A DNA stretch of 44,802 nucleotides from Prevotella sp. UBA7764. Its GTDB lineage: Bacteria; Bacteroidota; Bacteroidia; Bacteroidales; Bacteroidaceae. Of this stretch, positions 33,133-42,180 are shown piece after piece; the first letter of the stretch is position 1, and each line of letters begins with the position of its first letter. Both the position numbers and the translations under genes were made by a program. The notes below the pieces were generated by a model that ran no database searches, had not been told where the DNA came from, and saw only the letters and a list, made by a program, of their open reading frames with translations. Location: assembly GCA_002481295.1 (NCBI GenBank), contig DLDU01000055.1:1-44802 (forward strand). Reading direction: 5' to 3'.

Positions 33133-35589
33133 TTACATCACCACTTCCACCTGGTGCTCACCCTCAGACCATGGGACGAGGTTGCCGCTGACAGCCTTGC
33201 CGTCGAGTGAAATACGCTTCACGCCCTTCTGATGTCCATTGGGGTTGACCACGTGAATATGGTAGAGAGCACCACGGAAACGGCGTTTCACCGTGTATTC
33301 CTTTGCCGTCGAAGGCAAGCAGGGATCGATGCGCAGACCCTCATAATCGGGTTGGATGCCGAGGATGAACTCACTCACGGTATACCACATCCATGCTGCG
33401 GTACCCGTGAGCCAGCTGTTCTTACCCTCACCGGGACGTGCGGCATCCTTTCCGGCTACCATCTGACAGTTGACATACGGCTCCACCTTGTGCAAGGTCT
33501 GGTATTCCTCTTCCACATACGAAGGCAGAATCTTGGTATAGTGACGCCAAGCGTCGTCGCCGCGTCCGGATACAGTCTCACCGATAATCACCCACGGATT
33601 GTTGTGGCAGAAGATCCCGGCGTTTTCCTTATAGCCTTCGGGATAGGACGAAATCTCGCCCATCTCCACGTGATAAGTGGTGAAGGCAGGGTTGTTGAGC
33701 ACGATGCCATGCTCACACTCCATGCGTTCCTTCACTGAGTCAAGGGCCATCTCGGGATAACCTTTCTCCTTGCCGATAGCGGCCATGGTGCACCATCCCT
33801 GGCTCTCAATGAAGATTTTACCCTCTTCGTTTTCGTCGGAGCCAATCTTATGACCGAAGTAGTCGTAGGCGCGCAGATACCACTTGCCGTCCCATCCTTG
33901 TTGCTCCACAGCTTCTACCATGTCATCCACAGCTTTCTGTGCACGATCGGCCTCGTCGTTGTGACCGAGATGACGGCAGAGAGAGACGTAGTCTCGACCC
34001 GTGACAACGAAGAGTCCGGCGATCATCAGACTCTCAGCCTTGGATCCTTCGCTCTTGTTCTCCGTCGTCTGGAAGCTCTCGTCGGGGTTCCATGAGAAGC
34101 AGTTGAGGTTGAGACAGTCGTTCCAGTCGGCGCGTCCGATGAGTGGCAGACGGTGAGGACCGAGGTTATTGATGACATGATTGAATGAAACCTTAAGATG
34201 CTCCAAGAGCGAGACCTCAGAGCCCGGCACGTTGTCGAAGGGCACAGGCTCGTCGAGAATCGAGAAGTCTCCCGTTTCTTTGATGTAAGCCACAGTACCG
34301 AAGATGAGCCAGCAAGGGTCATCATTGAATCCGCCACCGATGTCGTTGTTGCCACGTTTGGTGAGCGGCTGGTATTGGTGATAGCATCCGCCGTCGGGGA
34401 ACTGCGTTGAGGCAATGTCGATAATGCGTTGACGGGCACGCTCTGGAATCTGATGTACGAAGCCCACGAGGTCCTGGTTGGAGTCTCGGAAGCCCATGCC
34501 ACGGCCGATACCACTCTCGAAGAACGATGCAGAACGACTCATGCAGAACGTGACCATGCACTGATACTGGTTCCAGATGTTGACCATCCGGTCGAGCTTG
34601 TCGTTGCCGCTGTCCACCACAAAGATGTCGAGCAACTGATCCCAATAGGCTTTCAGCTCAGCAAACGCCTTGTCGACCTGCTCGCGTGTGGCGAAACGGT
34701 CCATGAGCGCATGGGCTTTCTCCTTGTTGATGACCTTTTTGCTTTCCCATTTCTTGTCTTGCTCGTTCTCAACATAACCCAGCAGGAAGATGAGGTCACG
34801 CTTCTCGCCCGGCTTCAACTCTACCTCGATATAATGGCTGGCAACGGGACTCCATCCGTGTGCGACGCTGTTGCGCGGCTTTCCCTCAACGACCACCTGC
34901 GGTGCCGAGTATTCGTTGTAGAGTCCCACGAAGCTCTCGCGGTCGGTGTCAAAGCCTTGGATGGGCGTGTTGACGTGGTAGAATGCATAGTGGTTGCGGC
35001 GCTCGCGGTATTCCGTCTTATGGTAGATCGTCGAAGTCTGCTGCTCTATCTCTACCTCGCCAGTAGAGAAGTTGCGCTGGAAATTCTCCATGTCAGTGGC
35101 CGCGTTCCACAGGCACCATTCCTCAAAAGAGAAGATCTTGAGATGCTTCACCTCGTTGCTGTTGTTCTCCAGCGAGAGCATTTGCACTTCTGCGGCGGTG
35201 TGAAGCGGCACAAAGAAAAGCACATTGGCCACTACTCCGAGCTTGCTGCCCGTGATGCGTGTGTAGTTCATGCCGTGGCGGCATTCATAGCTGTCGAGTG
35301 GTGTGCGGCAAGGTTTCCATCCCGGATTCCACACTGTGTCACCGTCCTTGATGTAGAAATAGCGGCCGTTGTTGTCCATCGGCACGTCGTTGTAGCGGTA
35401 GCGTGTGATGCGGCGGAACTTCGCGTCCTTGTAGAACGAGTAGCCTCCGGCAGTGTTGGAGATGAGCGAGAAAAAGTCCTCGTTGCCCAGATAGTTGATC
35501 CACGGCCACGGAGTCTGCGGATCAGTGATGACATATTCGCGATGCGCGTCATCGAAATGTCCATAGCGTTTGTTGTCCATGTCTGTCAT
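33133..35589 (-). CDS. glycoside phosphorylase, family GH94 (cellobiose-phosphorylase type)
   Basis: GH94 enzymes split beta-glucosides with phosphate to give glucose 1-phosphate. The 818-residue length suits cellobiose phosphorylase. An N-terminal beta-sandwich (about 1-300, starting [20 protein letters not shown]) is followed by an (alpha/alpha)6 barrel with [17 protein letters not shown] and the catalytic [11 protein letters not shown] at about 485-495 (general-acid Asp491), then a C-terminal beta segment. It has no signal peptide, so it acts in the cytoplasm. The first possible ATG gives [10 protein letters not shown] and a second is four codons later. Cellobiose, or a longer beta-1,4-glucan oligomer, is the likely substrate; beta-1,3 disaccharides are possible. 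Confidence 0.9.
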   Translation of the reverse strand: MTDMDNKRYGHFDDAHREYVITDPQTPWPWINYLGNEDFFSLISNTAGGYSFYKDAKFRRITRYRYNDVPMDNNGRYFYIKDGDTVWNPGWKPCRTPLDSYECRHGMNYTRITGSKLGVVANVLFFVPLHTAAEVQMLSLENNSNEVKHLKIFSFEEWCLWNAATDMENFQRNFSTGEVEIEQQTSTIYHKTEYRERRNHYAFYHVNTPIQGFDTDRESFVGLYNEYSAPQVVVEGKPRNSVAHGWSPVASHYIEVELKPGEKRDLIFLLGYVENEQDKKWESKKVINKEKAHALMDRFATREQVDKAFAELKAYWDQLLDIFVVDSGNDKLDRMVNIWNQYQCMVTFCMSRSASFFESGIGRGMGFRDSNQDLVGFVHQIPERARQRIIDIASTQFPDGGCYHQYQPLTKRGNNDIGGGFNDDPCWLIFGTVAYIKETGDFSILDEPVPFDNVPGSEVSLLEHLKVSFNHVINNLGPHRLPLIGRADWNDCLNLNCFSWNPDESFQTTENKSEGSKAESLMIAGLFVVTGRDYVSLCRHLGHNDEADRAQKAVDDMVEAVEQQGWDGKWYLRAYDYFGHKIGSDENEEGKIFIESQGWCTMAAIGKEKGYPEMALDSVKERMECEHGIVLNNPAFTTYHVEMGEISSYPEGYKENAGIFCHNNPWVIIGETVSGRGDDAWRHYTKILPSYVEEEYQTLHKVEPYVNCQMVAGKDAARPGEGKNSWLTGTAAWMWYTVSEFILGIQPDYEGLRIDPCLPSTAKEYTVKRRFRGALYHIHVVNPNGHQKGVKRISLDGKAVSGNLVPWSEGEHQVEVVM

Positions 35590-35612
35590 ATATAGTTAGT
35601 CTTGTGAATGTG

Positions 35613-35620
35613 CAAAGTTG
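35613..35620 (-). promoter_or_regulatory. weak -7 promoter-like element for GH94
   Basis: The minus strand reads CAACTTTG, one base from the TAnnTTTG consensus, 24 bases before the GH94 ATG. Confidence 0.35.
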
Positions 35621-35702
35621 AGCTTTATTGATTGCCACGGCTAAATTAGCTAATTTTCTCCATCTTTGCATCATTATTGGGCGGCGTTTCAAAAATATTC
35701 AC

Positions 35703-35710
35703 TACATTTG
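35703..35710 (+). promoter_or_regulatory. -7 promoter element for the GH43-like gene
   Basis: TACATTTG, matching TAnnTTTG, 55 bases before the ATG at 35765. Together with the GH94 element it makes the 175-base gap a divergent promoter region. Confidence 0.5.
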
Positions 35711-35764
35711 CAAAGATAATACAGATCATAGGATAAAATATAACTAATCATAGAATAATTGCCC

Positions 35765-36796
35765 ATGAAGAACCTACTTTTAGCACTCGGCTTGGCTTTC
35801 CTGTCCTTGCCCCTTTCGGCACAGAACCTGCAGAAAGGTGACTACGGCTATCTCTATTGTCACATGAGCGATCGCGGAGAGTACACTGCTTATGCCGTGA
35901 GCCGCGACGGTTATCACTACACCGACATCCTCGGCGGCAATGCTATCTTCGATCCCAAGGAGCACGCACGCATTGAGGGCGGCACACGCGACGCTTACAT
36001 CACCCGAGCCTACAACGGCAAAGGTTATCTCATGGTTACTACCGACATGTGTGTGGCCAAGAGTCATAAGTGGGACAATTATGGCATCGACCTGCTCAAA
36101 AGCAAGGATCTCATCCACTGGACGTCCGTGACCTTTGACTTCCGCAAGGGTATGAGCATCTTCTGCGACGGCGCTACGGCTCCCTCTCCTTATAAAGACT
36201 GGTCTACTATCAACCGTGTGTGGGCACCACAGATCTTTTGGAATCCCAGCTACGTGTGGCCCAATGGTGACAAGGGAGGCTACATGATCTACTACTCCAT
36301 GCTCAACCGGCCTGAGGAAAAGTACGACCGCATGTACTACAGCTATGCCGACAAGGACTTCCGGCGCATCACCACACCGCGTCTGCTTTTTGACTGGGGT
36401 TATGCCACCATCGACTGCGACATCAACCTGCTTAGCGACGGCAAGTACCACATGCTCATCAAGAAGGAAGGCGGCAAGCCCGGCATCTACACAGCCACAT
36501 CGGATCACCTCACCTACGGCTGGGGCGAACCCGTTGACGACGACTACGTGAGCTTTGAAGGCCGCAAGAACTGCGAGGGCTCTTCGGCTTTCCAACTTAT
36601 CGGCGACAGCACGTGGCGCGTGGCCTACATCCAATACAGCGACCAGCCCAAGCACTATCGCATCTGCAAGGCCGACAGCCATCTGCGCAACTTCCACGAT
36701 CCTGTCGACATCGAGGGCGTCACTGCTCCCCAGCACGGCTCGTTCATGCGCATCACCAAAAAGGAATATGACAGGCTGATGAAGCTCAATAAGTAG
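35765..36796 (+). CDS. secreted glycoside hydrolase, GH43-like
   Basis: From the ATG at 35765 the product has 343 residues and a signal peptide (LALGLAFLSLPLSAQ), so it is exported. The body is a five-blade beta-propeller of GH43/GH32 clan type. DGYHYTDILGGNAIF and GGTRDAYITRA hold the likely catalytic base Asp. RVWAPQIFWNPSYVWPNG carries the conserved WAPxI segment, and RKNCEGSSAFQLIGD the proposed general-acid Glu. Family members remove arabinose, xylose or galactose side chains; the sub-family and substrate are not clear. The frame opens at a TTG six bases earlier, but ATG is preferred. It is divergent from GH94. Confidence 0.78.
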   Translation: MKNLLLALGLAFLSLPLSAQNLQKGDYGYLYCHMSDRGEYTAYAVSRDGYHYTDILGGNAIFDPKEHARIEGGTRDAYITRAYNGKGYLMVTTDMCVAKSHKWDNYGIDLLKSKDLIHWTSVTFDFRKGMSIFCDGATAPSPYKDWSTINRVWAPQIFWNPSYVWPNGDKGGYMIYYSMLNRPEEKYDRMYYSYADKDFRRITTPRLLFDWGYATIDCDINLLSDGKYHMLIKKEGGKPGIYTATSDHLTYGWGEPVDDDYVSFEGRKNCEGSSAFQLIGDSTWRVAYIQYSDQPKHYRICKADSHLRNFHDPVDIEGVTAPQHGSFMRITKKEYDRLMKLNK

Positions 36797-36807
36797 AAAT
36801 AGCTCAA

Positions 36808-36868
36808 GGCCCCTCACCCAAGAGCCTCAAAGCCTCTCCCTAACCTCCCCCAAGGGGGGAGGGAATGA
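36808..36868 (+). repeat. GC-rich palindromic intergenic repeat, copy 3
   Basis: It begins GGCCCCTCACCC, continues AGCCTCTCCCTAACCTCCCC, and ends in AAGGGGGGAGGGAATGA, with a C-rich/G-rich hairpin at 36846-36862. It is related to copies 1 and 2, and lies after the GH43-like gene. From 36869 to 36965 the DNA is purine-rich (GGAGAAG repeats) and from 36966 an AT-rich TATACATTATACATTA tract precedes the guanine deaminase gene. Confidence 0.6.
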
Positions 36869-37016
36869 ACCCACCCTTGTTCTCCCAAAAAGGGAGGAGG
36901 GAAACATGATTAGAAGGGAGAAGAAGAAGCGGAAAGGGAGAAGAAAAATCTGAAAAGGAGGAGAGCAGACATTTATTTATTCATTATTATTTATACACTA
37001 TACATTATACATTACA

Positions 37017-37484
37017 ATGACGAAAGAAGAATTGATGCATGAGGCCATTGCGCTGAGCATAGACAGCATACGGCATGGTGGCGGACCCTTTGGCGCTGTC
37101 ATTGCGCGTGACGGAGAGATCATCGCTGAGGCCAGCAACAGTGTTACCAAAGACCATGACCCGACGGCTCATGCCGAGGTCAACGCCATCCGCATCGCGT
37201 GCAGTAAGCTTCAGACCTTTGATCTCCAAGGCTGTGAGATCTATTGTTCGTGCGAGCCATGTCCGATGTGCTTTGGTGCCATCTACTGGGCTCATCTCGA
37301 CAAGATCTATTACGCCAACACGCGTAAGGACGCTGCTGACATTGGCTTCGACGACGACTTCATCTATCACGAGATCGCGCTGCGTCCCGAAGACCGCGAT
37401 AAAGCTATGGAGCGTCTGTTGCCGCAGGAAGCGATCAAGGCGTTTGAGCTGTGGCGGAACAGCAAGGATAAAGTCGAATATTAA
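37017..37484 (+). CDS. guaD: guanine deaminase, cytidine-deaminase-fold type
   Basis: It hydrolyses guanine to xanthine and ammonia. The 155-residue protein matches the small zinc-dependent type known from Bacillus subtilis. The zinc site is HAEV (His52, catalytic Glu54) and CSCEPCPMCFGAIYW (Cys82, Cys85). The C-terminal region RKDAADIGFDDDFIYHEIAL is characteristic of GuaD and distinguishes it from TadA. Its ending FELWRNSKDKVEY also fits GuaD. It has no signal peptide. It sits between the GH43-like gene and the DsbD-like gene, with no obvious partner. Confidence 0.88.
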   Translation: MTKEELMHEAIALSIDSIRHGGGPFGAVIARDGEIIAEASNSVTKDHDPTAHAEVNAIRIACSKLQTFDLQGCEIYCSCEPCPMCFGAIYWAHLDKIYYANTRKDAADIGFDDDFIYHEIALRPEDRDKAMERLLPQEAIKAFELWRNSKDKVEY

Positions 37485-37617
37485 CTGGTTCGGTGGAAAT
37501 TATTGGCCGATTCGTTAAAAACTCTCAATAATTCTGATGATCAGTAGCCATGTTACCAGTGAAAGCGTATTGAAGATAGAACATTTAGAAAATATTCATC
37601 GTATTAGGAAACTACAA

Positions 37618-39759
37618 ATGAAAAAAGCAATGACACTGGCCTTGCTGCTGGTCTTTACCCTGCTGGCCAACGCACAAATGCTCAACCCCGTGAAGTTCTC
37701 TTCCCATTTGAAGACCAACGGATCGGCTGAGGCTGAGATTGTGTTCTCCGGAAGAATCGAGAGCGGATGGCACGTTTATTCCACCGGACTCGGTGCTGAC
37801 GGTCCTATCTCCGCCACTTTTAATGTCAACAAGCTCGACGGCGTGCAGCTTGTCGGCAAGTTGAAGGCTGTGGGACACGAGATTTCCTCTTTCGACAAGC
37901 TCTTCGACATGAAACTGCGCTATTTCGAGAATAGTGTGCAGTTTGTGCAGAAGATCAAGTTCACCAAGCCTACTTACTCCATCGACGCTTATCTGACCTA
38001 TGGTGCTTGCAACGACCAGAACTGTATGCCGCCCAGTGATGTGGAGTTTAAACACGCGGGCAAGAGTCCTGCCGTCGACGCTGCTGCCGCGAAGACTGCC
38101 GCCGCATCAGCCACAGCCGCTGGTGCTCAGACCGGTGCCCCCATGTCTGCTCAGGAGCAGGCTTTGATGCTCAAGGCTCAGGAAGGCGATCCCGAGGCTG
38201 CCGCAGCCTTGGAGCAACTCAGAGCTGACTCGCTTGCCAAACTACAAGCCGACTCTGCCGCACAGGCTGCTGCCGCTGCCAGTGCCTCACTCTCCAGTGC
38301 TGATAAGGACATGCTCTGGCGTCCGGTGATCAAGCAACTCCAGCAGTTCGGTGGTACGGGCGACATTGCCAACCACTCCTTATTATATATATTCCTCATG
38401 GGACTCGTGGGTGGACTGCTCGCCCTCGTCATGCCCTGCATCTGGCCCATCATCCCGATGACGGTCAGCTTCTTCTTGAAACGTTCTAAAGACGACAAGA
38501 AGAAAGGTATTCGCGACGCCGTCACCTATGGCATCTCCATTGTGGTCATCTATCTCGCCCTCGGTATTGGCGTGACAGCAATCTTCGGTCCCAACACGCT
38601 CAACGCGCTTTCGACCAATGCCGTCTTCAATATCTTCCTCTTCCTCTTGCTGGTAGTCTTTGCCGTGAGCTTCTTTGGCTGGTTTGAAATCAAGCTGCCG
38701 GACAGCTGGGCCAACAGCGTAGACTCCAAAGCCAGCAAGACGACGGGTCTGCTTTCTATCTTCCTCATGGCGTTTACCCTTGTGCTCGTCAGCTTCTCCT
38801 GCACGGCACCGATCATCGGCCTGCTGCTGGTAGAGACCGTGACATCGGGCAACTGGATTGGTCCCGCCGTGGGCATGTTTGGCTTCGCCTTGGCTTTGGC
38901 CATCCCATTCTCGCTCTTTGCCATGTTCCCGACACTGATGAAGAAGAGTCCGAAGAGCGGTTCTTGGATGAATCAGATCAAGGTGGTGCTCGGCTTCGTC
39001 GAGCTTGCCTTCTCGCTGAAGTTCCTCAGCGTGGCGGATCTTGCCTATGGCTGGCACATCCTCGACCGTGAGGTGTTCCTCTCCCTTTGGATTGTCATCT
39101 TCCTGGCTTTGGGCTGCTATCTGGTCGGCTGGCTGAAATTCCGCAGCGACGAGATCGGTGGCGAGCTCAATCGCCCCATGCCTGTCCCTGCCGTGATGCT
39201 TGGCTTGTGCTCCATCGCCTTCGCTGTCTACATGCTGCCGGGTTTGTGGGGTGCTCCCTGCAAAGCAGTCTCGGCTTTCGCACCACCTATGAACACCCAG
39301 GATTTCAACCTTAACACGAAGACCGTCGAGGCTAAATACAAGAACTATGAGGAAGGTATGGCGGCTGCCAAAGCCTTGGGCAAACCGGTGATGCTCGACT
39401 TCACGGGCTATGGCTGCGTCAACTGCCGTAAGATGGAGGCCTCGGTCTGGACAGATCCCCAAGTAGCTGACAAGCTCGAGAAAGACTATGTGCTTATCTC
39501 GCTCTATGTCGACGACAAGACGCCATTGCCAAAGCCTGTCGAAGTCAACGACAACGGACAGCACCGTACGCTGCGCACCGTCGGTGACAAGTGGAGCTAT
39601 CTCCAGAGTCATAAGTTCGGCGCTAACGCTCAGCCTTTCTATGTCACGGTCGACAACGAGGGCAATCCGCTCAGTGGCTCGTTCAGCTATAAAGAGGATG
39701 TTCCCGCTTATCTCGACTTCCTGCAGAAGGGTCTCGACAACTACAAAGCAGGAAAATAA
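37618..39759 (+). CDS. dsbD: DsbD-like thiol:disulfide interchange protein
   Basis: It moves electrons from cytoplasmic thioredoxin to envelope proteins. From the ATG at 37618 it has 713 residues: a signal peptide (LALLLVFTLLANAQ), a periplasmic N-terminal domain (about 25-150, with FSSHLKTNGSAEAEIVFSGR), an Ala-rich linker at about 170-255, a set of about eight membrane spans with MPCIWPIIPMTVSFF and SFSCTAPIIGLLLVE (the paired Cys of DsbD/CcdA), and a C-terminal thioredoxin domain with CVNC at 600-603 (DFTGYGCVNCRKM). An upstream in-frame start at 37537 lacks a signal peptide. A terminator follows. It fits the lipoprotein thioredoxin encoded 2 kb on. Confidence 0.92.
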   Translation: MKKAMTLALLLVFTLLANAQMLNPVKFSSHLKTNGSAEAEIVFSGRIESGWHVYSTGLGADGPISATFNVNKLDGVQLVGKLKAVGHEISSFDKLFDMKLRYFENSVQFVQKIKFTKPTYSIDAYLTYGACNDQNCMPPSDVEFKHAGKSPAVDAAAAKTAAASATAAGAQTGAPMSAQEQALMLKAQEGDPEAAAALEQLRADSLAKLQADSAAQAAAAASASLSSADKDMLWRPVIKQLQQFGGTGDIANHSLLYIFLMGLVGGLLALVMPCIWPIIPMTVSFFLKRSKDDKKKGIRDAVTYGISIVVIYLALGIGVTAIFGPNTLNALSTNAVFNIFLFLLLVVFAVSFFGWFEIKLPDSWANSVDSKASKTTGLLSIFLMAFTLVLVSFSCTAPIIGLLLVETVTSGNWIGPAVGMFGFALALAIPFSLFAMFPTLMKKSPKSGSWMNQIKVVLGFVELAFSLKFLSVADLAYGWHILDREVFLSLWIVIFLALGCYLVGWLKFRSDEIGGELNRPMPVPAVMLGLCSIAFAVYMLPGLWGAPCKAVSAFAPPMNTQDFNLNTKTVEAKYKNYEEGMAAAKALGKPVMLDFTGYGCVNCRKMEASVWTDPQVADKLEKDYVLISLYVDDKTPLPKPVEVNDNGQHRTLRTVGDKWSYLQSHKFGANAQPFYVTVDNEGNPLSGSFSYKEDVPAYLDFLQKGLDNYKAGK

Positions 39760-39761
39760 AC

Positions 39762-39790
39762 CTGTGGCCCTTCGGGGCTACAGCCTTTTC
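39762..39790 (+). terminator. UUCG-tetraloop terminator after dsbD
   Basis: A 9-base stem with one G-U pair (39762-39770 and 39775-39783, arms CTGTGGCCC and GGGCTACAG) closes on a TTCG loop and is followed by CCTTTTC. The tetraloop gives an unusually stable hairpin. Confidence 0.7.
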
Positions 39791-39814
39791 TCAGCTAATT
39801 GATGCTTACATACT

Positions 39815-41110
39815 ATGAATAACAACAGCGAACTGAACCGTTCTATTATCTCTCTCATAAAAAAAGAGGTCGTCCCTGCCATTGGCTGTACTGAGCCAAT
39901 GGCCGTGGCCCTCTGTACGGCAAGGGCTACGGAGAATCTTGGCAAGCGTCCGTCTCATATCTCTGTGCTACTGAGTGCCAACATGCTGAAAAACGCGATG
40001 GGGGTAGGCATTCCCGGTACGGGCATGATCGGACTGCCCATTGCCATTGCACTCGGTGCGCTCTGCGGCAAGAGCAAATATCAGTTGGAGGTGCTGCGCG
40101 ACTTGACGCCGGACATTCTGGAAGAGGGAAAGAAATATATCGAGGGCGATCATATCGACATCAAACTCAAAGAGAACATCACGGAGAAACTCTATATCGA
40201 GGTGACCTGCGAGGCTGACGGCGACAAGGCTACGGCGATCATTGCCGGTGGCCACACCAATTTTGTCTATGAGGAAGCCTGCGGCAAGGTGCTCCTGGAC
40301 AAGCGGGCTTGTCTTGGCGGCAGTGCCGATGAGGATGATGTGCAGCTGACCTTGCGGATGGTGTGGGACTTTGCCACCACGGCACCGCTCGACGATATTC
40401 GTTTCATCCTTCAAACGCGCGACTATAACATCCGTGCGGCCGAGGAGAGCAAAAAAGGCAACTACGGTCACTGCCTGGGTAAGACGATCGACCGGCCTTT
40501 GAGTCATGGCATCTTCGGCAAGACGATCTTCTCGCACATCATCTCCGAGACGGCTCTGGCCTGCGACGCCCGTATGGGTGGCGCCATGATTCCCGTGATG
40601 TCCAACTCCGGTTCGGGCAACCAGGGCATCTGTGCTACCAATCCTGTCGCAGTGTATGCCGAGGAGAACGAGAACACCGAAGAGGAACTCATCCGTGCGC
40701 TGACGCTCTCGCATCTTACAGCCATCTACATCAAGCAGAGCCTTGGCAAGCTCAGTGCGCTCTGCGGCTGTGTGGTGGCGAGCATCGGTTCGAGCTGTGG
40801 CATTGTCTACCTGATGGGTGGGGACTTCACGCGTGTCTGTCATGCGGTGAAGAACATGATCGCCAACCTCACGGGCATGATCTGCGACGGCGCGAAGCCG
40901 AGTTGCTCCATCAAGATCTGTTCCGGAGTGTCCTCAGCCTTGCTCTCTGCTCTGCTGAGCATGGAGGGCGAGCATGTCACCGCTGCCGAGGGTATCATCG
41001 ACGAGGACGTGGACAAGAGTATCCACAACCTCACCAGCATCGGCAAGGAAGCCATGTGCTCCACAGACGACATGGTGCTCAATATCATGACGCACAAAGG
41101 CGGGTGCTAA
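39815..41110 (+). CDS. L-cysteine desulfidase-type protein (CyuA/UPF0597 family)
   Basis: Members of this iron-sulfur family degrade L-cysteine to sulfide, ammonia and pyruvate, or are annotated as serine dehydratase alpha-like. The 431-residue protein has the N-terminal AIGCTEPMAVALCTARA with Cys25, the conserved ANMLKNAMGVGIPGTGMIGL, GVVVASIGSSCGIVYLMGG and ICDGAKPSCSIKICSGVSSA, whose Cys residues (for example in GAKPSCSIKIC) probably hold the cluster. Length is normal for the family. It has no signal peptide and is set apart from dsbD by a terminator. Cysteine desulfidase is the likely activity; serine ammonia-lyase is the alternative. Confidence 0.85.
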   Translation: MNNNSELNRSIISLIKKEVVPAIGCTEPMAVALCTARATENLGKRPSHISVLLSANMLKNAMGVGIPGTGMIGLPIAIALGALCGKSKYQLEVLRDLTPDILEEGKKYIEGDHIDIKLKENITEKLYIEVTCEADGDKATAIIAGGHTNFVYEEACGKVLLDKRACLGGSADEDDVQLTLRMVWDFATTAPLDDIRFILQTRDYNIRAAEESKKGNYGHCLGKTIDRPLSHGIFGKTIFSHIISETALACDARMGGAMIPVMSNSGSGNQGICATNPVAVYAEENENTEEELIRALTLSHLTAIYIKQSLGKLSALCGCVVASIGSSCGIVYLMGGDFTRVCHAVKNMIANLTGMICDGAKPSCSIKICSGVSSALLSALLSMEGEHVTAAEGIIDEDVDKSIHNLTSIGKEAMCSTDDMVLNIMTHKGGC

Positions 41111-41131
41111 GCAGTCCTTCCAGTACAATAT

Positions 41132-41192
41132 AAAAAAAGGCTCACTCGAACTAACAGACGCTGATGTCTGTTGCCCGAGTGTGCCTTTTTTA
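41132..41192. terminator. bidirectional terminator between the desulfidase and marR genes
   Basis: A 61-base inverted repeat: outer arms AAAAAAGGCTCACTCG and CGAGTGTGCCTTTTTT (one mismatch) and an inner stem AACAGAC...GTCTGTT. A/T runs lie on both sides, so it can stop convergent transcription from both genes. Confidence 0.85.
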
Positions 41193-41196
41193 TTTT

Positions 41197-41562
41197 TTAT
41201 TCATTCGTCTCTACCACCTTCCTGAGCTCTTCCGGCAGTTGCAGGCTGTCGCAATGGACGTGCTCCAGCAGTTCCTGACCTTGCTTGGTGAGGTGGAAGC
41301 GCATGCTGCGGCCGTCCTCCTTGCAGATACGGCGACGGATGCTGCCACTCTTCTCCAACGAGGCGATGACCTTCGAGGCGTTGGAGCGGGTGAGCCCCAT
41401 CTCGTTGGCAATCTCGCCGGCCGATAGATTTTCTTTCTCCGAGAGCAGGCAGAGGAGCATCATCGCGTTGATATTCACGCCCAATGATGCCTCCACCTGC
41501 GTCTCAAAAGCCGTGATGGCCTTATAGATCTTCCGGAGTCTACAGATACATTCGGTTTCCAT
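41197..41562 (-). CDS. MarR-family transcriptional regulator
   Basis: The 121-residue protein has a winged-helix core: ENLSAGEIANEMGLTRSNAS (helix-turn-helix, the two helices around 50-70), then KVIASLEKSGSIRRRICKED and RSMRFHLTKQGQELL (the beta wing). Length is short for MarR but complete. It has Cys at positions 5 and 7 (METECICRL), in the N-terminal dimer region where OhrR-type regulators carry a redox-sensing Cys, and more Cys near the wing. It is 12 bases downstream of the lipoprotein-thioredoxin gene, whose promoter carries a perfect palindrome that suits MarR binding. Self-regulation and thiol sensing are therefore inferred. A TTG three codons upstream is a less likely start. Confidence 0.88.
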   Translation of the reverse strand: METECICRLRKIYKAITAFETQVEASLGVNINAMMLLCLLSEKENLSAGEIANEMGLTRSNASKVIASLEKSGSIRRRICKEDGRSMRFHLTKQGQELLEHVHCDSLQLPEELRKVVETNE

Positions 41563-41574
41563 TGTGCACAAGGA

Positions 41575-42093
41575 TTACTCGGGAAGGAGGATCTCCTTGA
41601 TGGCCTCGTCGAACTGCGCACGGTTCATGGCACCCACCTGTACCTGTGGATCACCCTGTTTCGGGATGAAGAAGATCGTAGGGATGGAGCGGATGCCAAA
41701 TGTGGCGGCGAGCTCCTGCTGCTGGTCCACGTCTACCTTATACACATCGATCTTTCCTGCGTATGTCTTAGCGATGTCGGCCACGATCGGCGCCGTAGCC
41801 TTGCAAGGACCGCACCAAGTGGCATAGAAGTCGATGATCACTGGTTTGTCACCTTCAAACACCCACTCCTTGGGATGCACGTCGTAGTTCATCACCTTCT
41901 CCTTGAACTCCTGTGTTGTTAACTCCTTTACTTCCATATTCTTTTTCTCCTTTTTCTTTGTTGCTGTTTGCTCTTGCGCCTTGGCGTTGCTACGCTTCTG
42001 ACCGTCGGGCTGTGTGGTTTTGCCCGTGCATGAAATGCTGAGGGTCATCGGAAGCAGAAATAAGAGCGACAGCAGGGTTGAACTTTTACTCAT
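41575..42093 (-). CDS. lipoprotein thioredoxin
   Basis: The 172-residue protein starts MSKSSTLLSLLFLLPMTLSI with a lipoprotein signal ending SISC (Cys22), then a charged linker rich in Lys and Gln (about 25-55), and a thioredoxin domain with the active site ATWCGPCKAT (Cys94, Cys97), the cis-Pro loop GIRSIPTIFF and VYKVDVDQQQELA. It should reduce disulfides in the periplasm or outer membrane, possibly fed by DsbD. Met53, just before the domain, is preceded by GGAG, so a cytoplasmic form could also be made. It is the first gene of the thioredoxin-marR pair. Confidence 0.9.
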   Translation of the reverse strand: MSKSSTLLSLLFLLPMTLSISCTGKTTQPDGQKRSNAKAQEQTATKKKEKKNMEVKELTTQEFKEKVMNYDVHPKEWVFEGDKPVIIDFYATWCGPCKATAPIVADIAKTYAGKIDVYKVDVDQQQELAATFGIRSIPTIFFIPKQGDPQVQVGAMNRAQFDEAIKEILLPE

Positions 42094-42107
42094 ATATATA
42101 CTTTCCG

Positions 42108-42180
42108 TTGGAAAACAGTGCAAAGGTAATGCTTGTTTTCCAAAGTAACAAATTTCCAAAGGAAAATAATAGTTTTCTAA
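42108..42180 (-). promoter_or_regulatory. trx-marR promoter with operator-like palindromes
   Basis: The minus strand -7 element TACCTTTG lies at 42121-42128, 28 bases before the thioredoxin ATG. It is centred inside a perfect 10-base inverted repeat, TTGGAAAACA at 42108-42117 and TGTTTTCCAA at 42134-42143. Further GGAAAA/TTTTCC sites follow upstream of the promoter: TTTCCAAAGGAAA at 42153-42165 and GGAAAATAATAGTTTTCTAA at 42161-42180. The layout is that of a repressor operator, probably for the MarR protein of the same operon. Confidence 0.6.

Noticed and set aside
34429..35595. Long plus-strand open frame opposite GH94 (388 codons)
   Set aside because: The minus strand carries unambiguous GH94 motifs; the opposite frame has no domain or start signal.
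37017..37484. Deaminase considered as tRNA adenosine deaminase TadA
   Set aside because: The C-terminal DAADIGFDDDFIYHEI region and the length match guanine deaminase rather than TadA.
38383..39612. Minus-strand open frame opposite dsbD (409 codons)
   Set aside because: Charged low-complexity text (many His, Glu, Asp) produced by the complement of membrane-protein codons.
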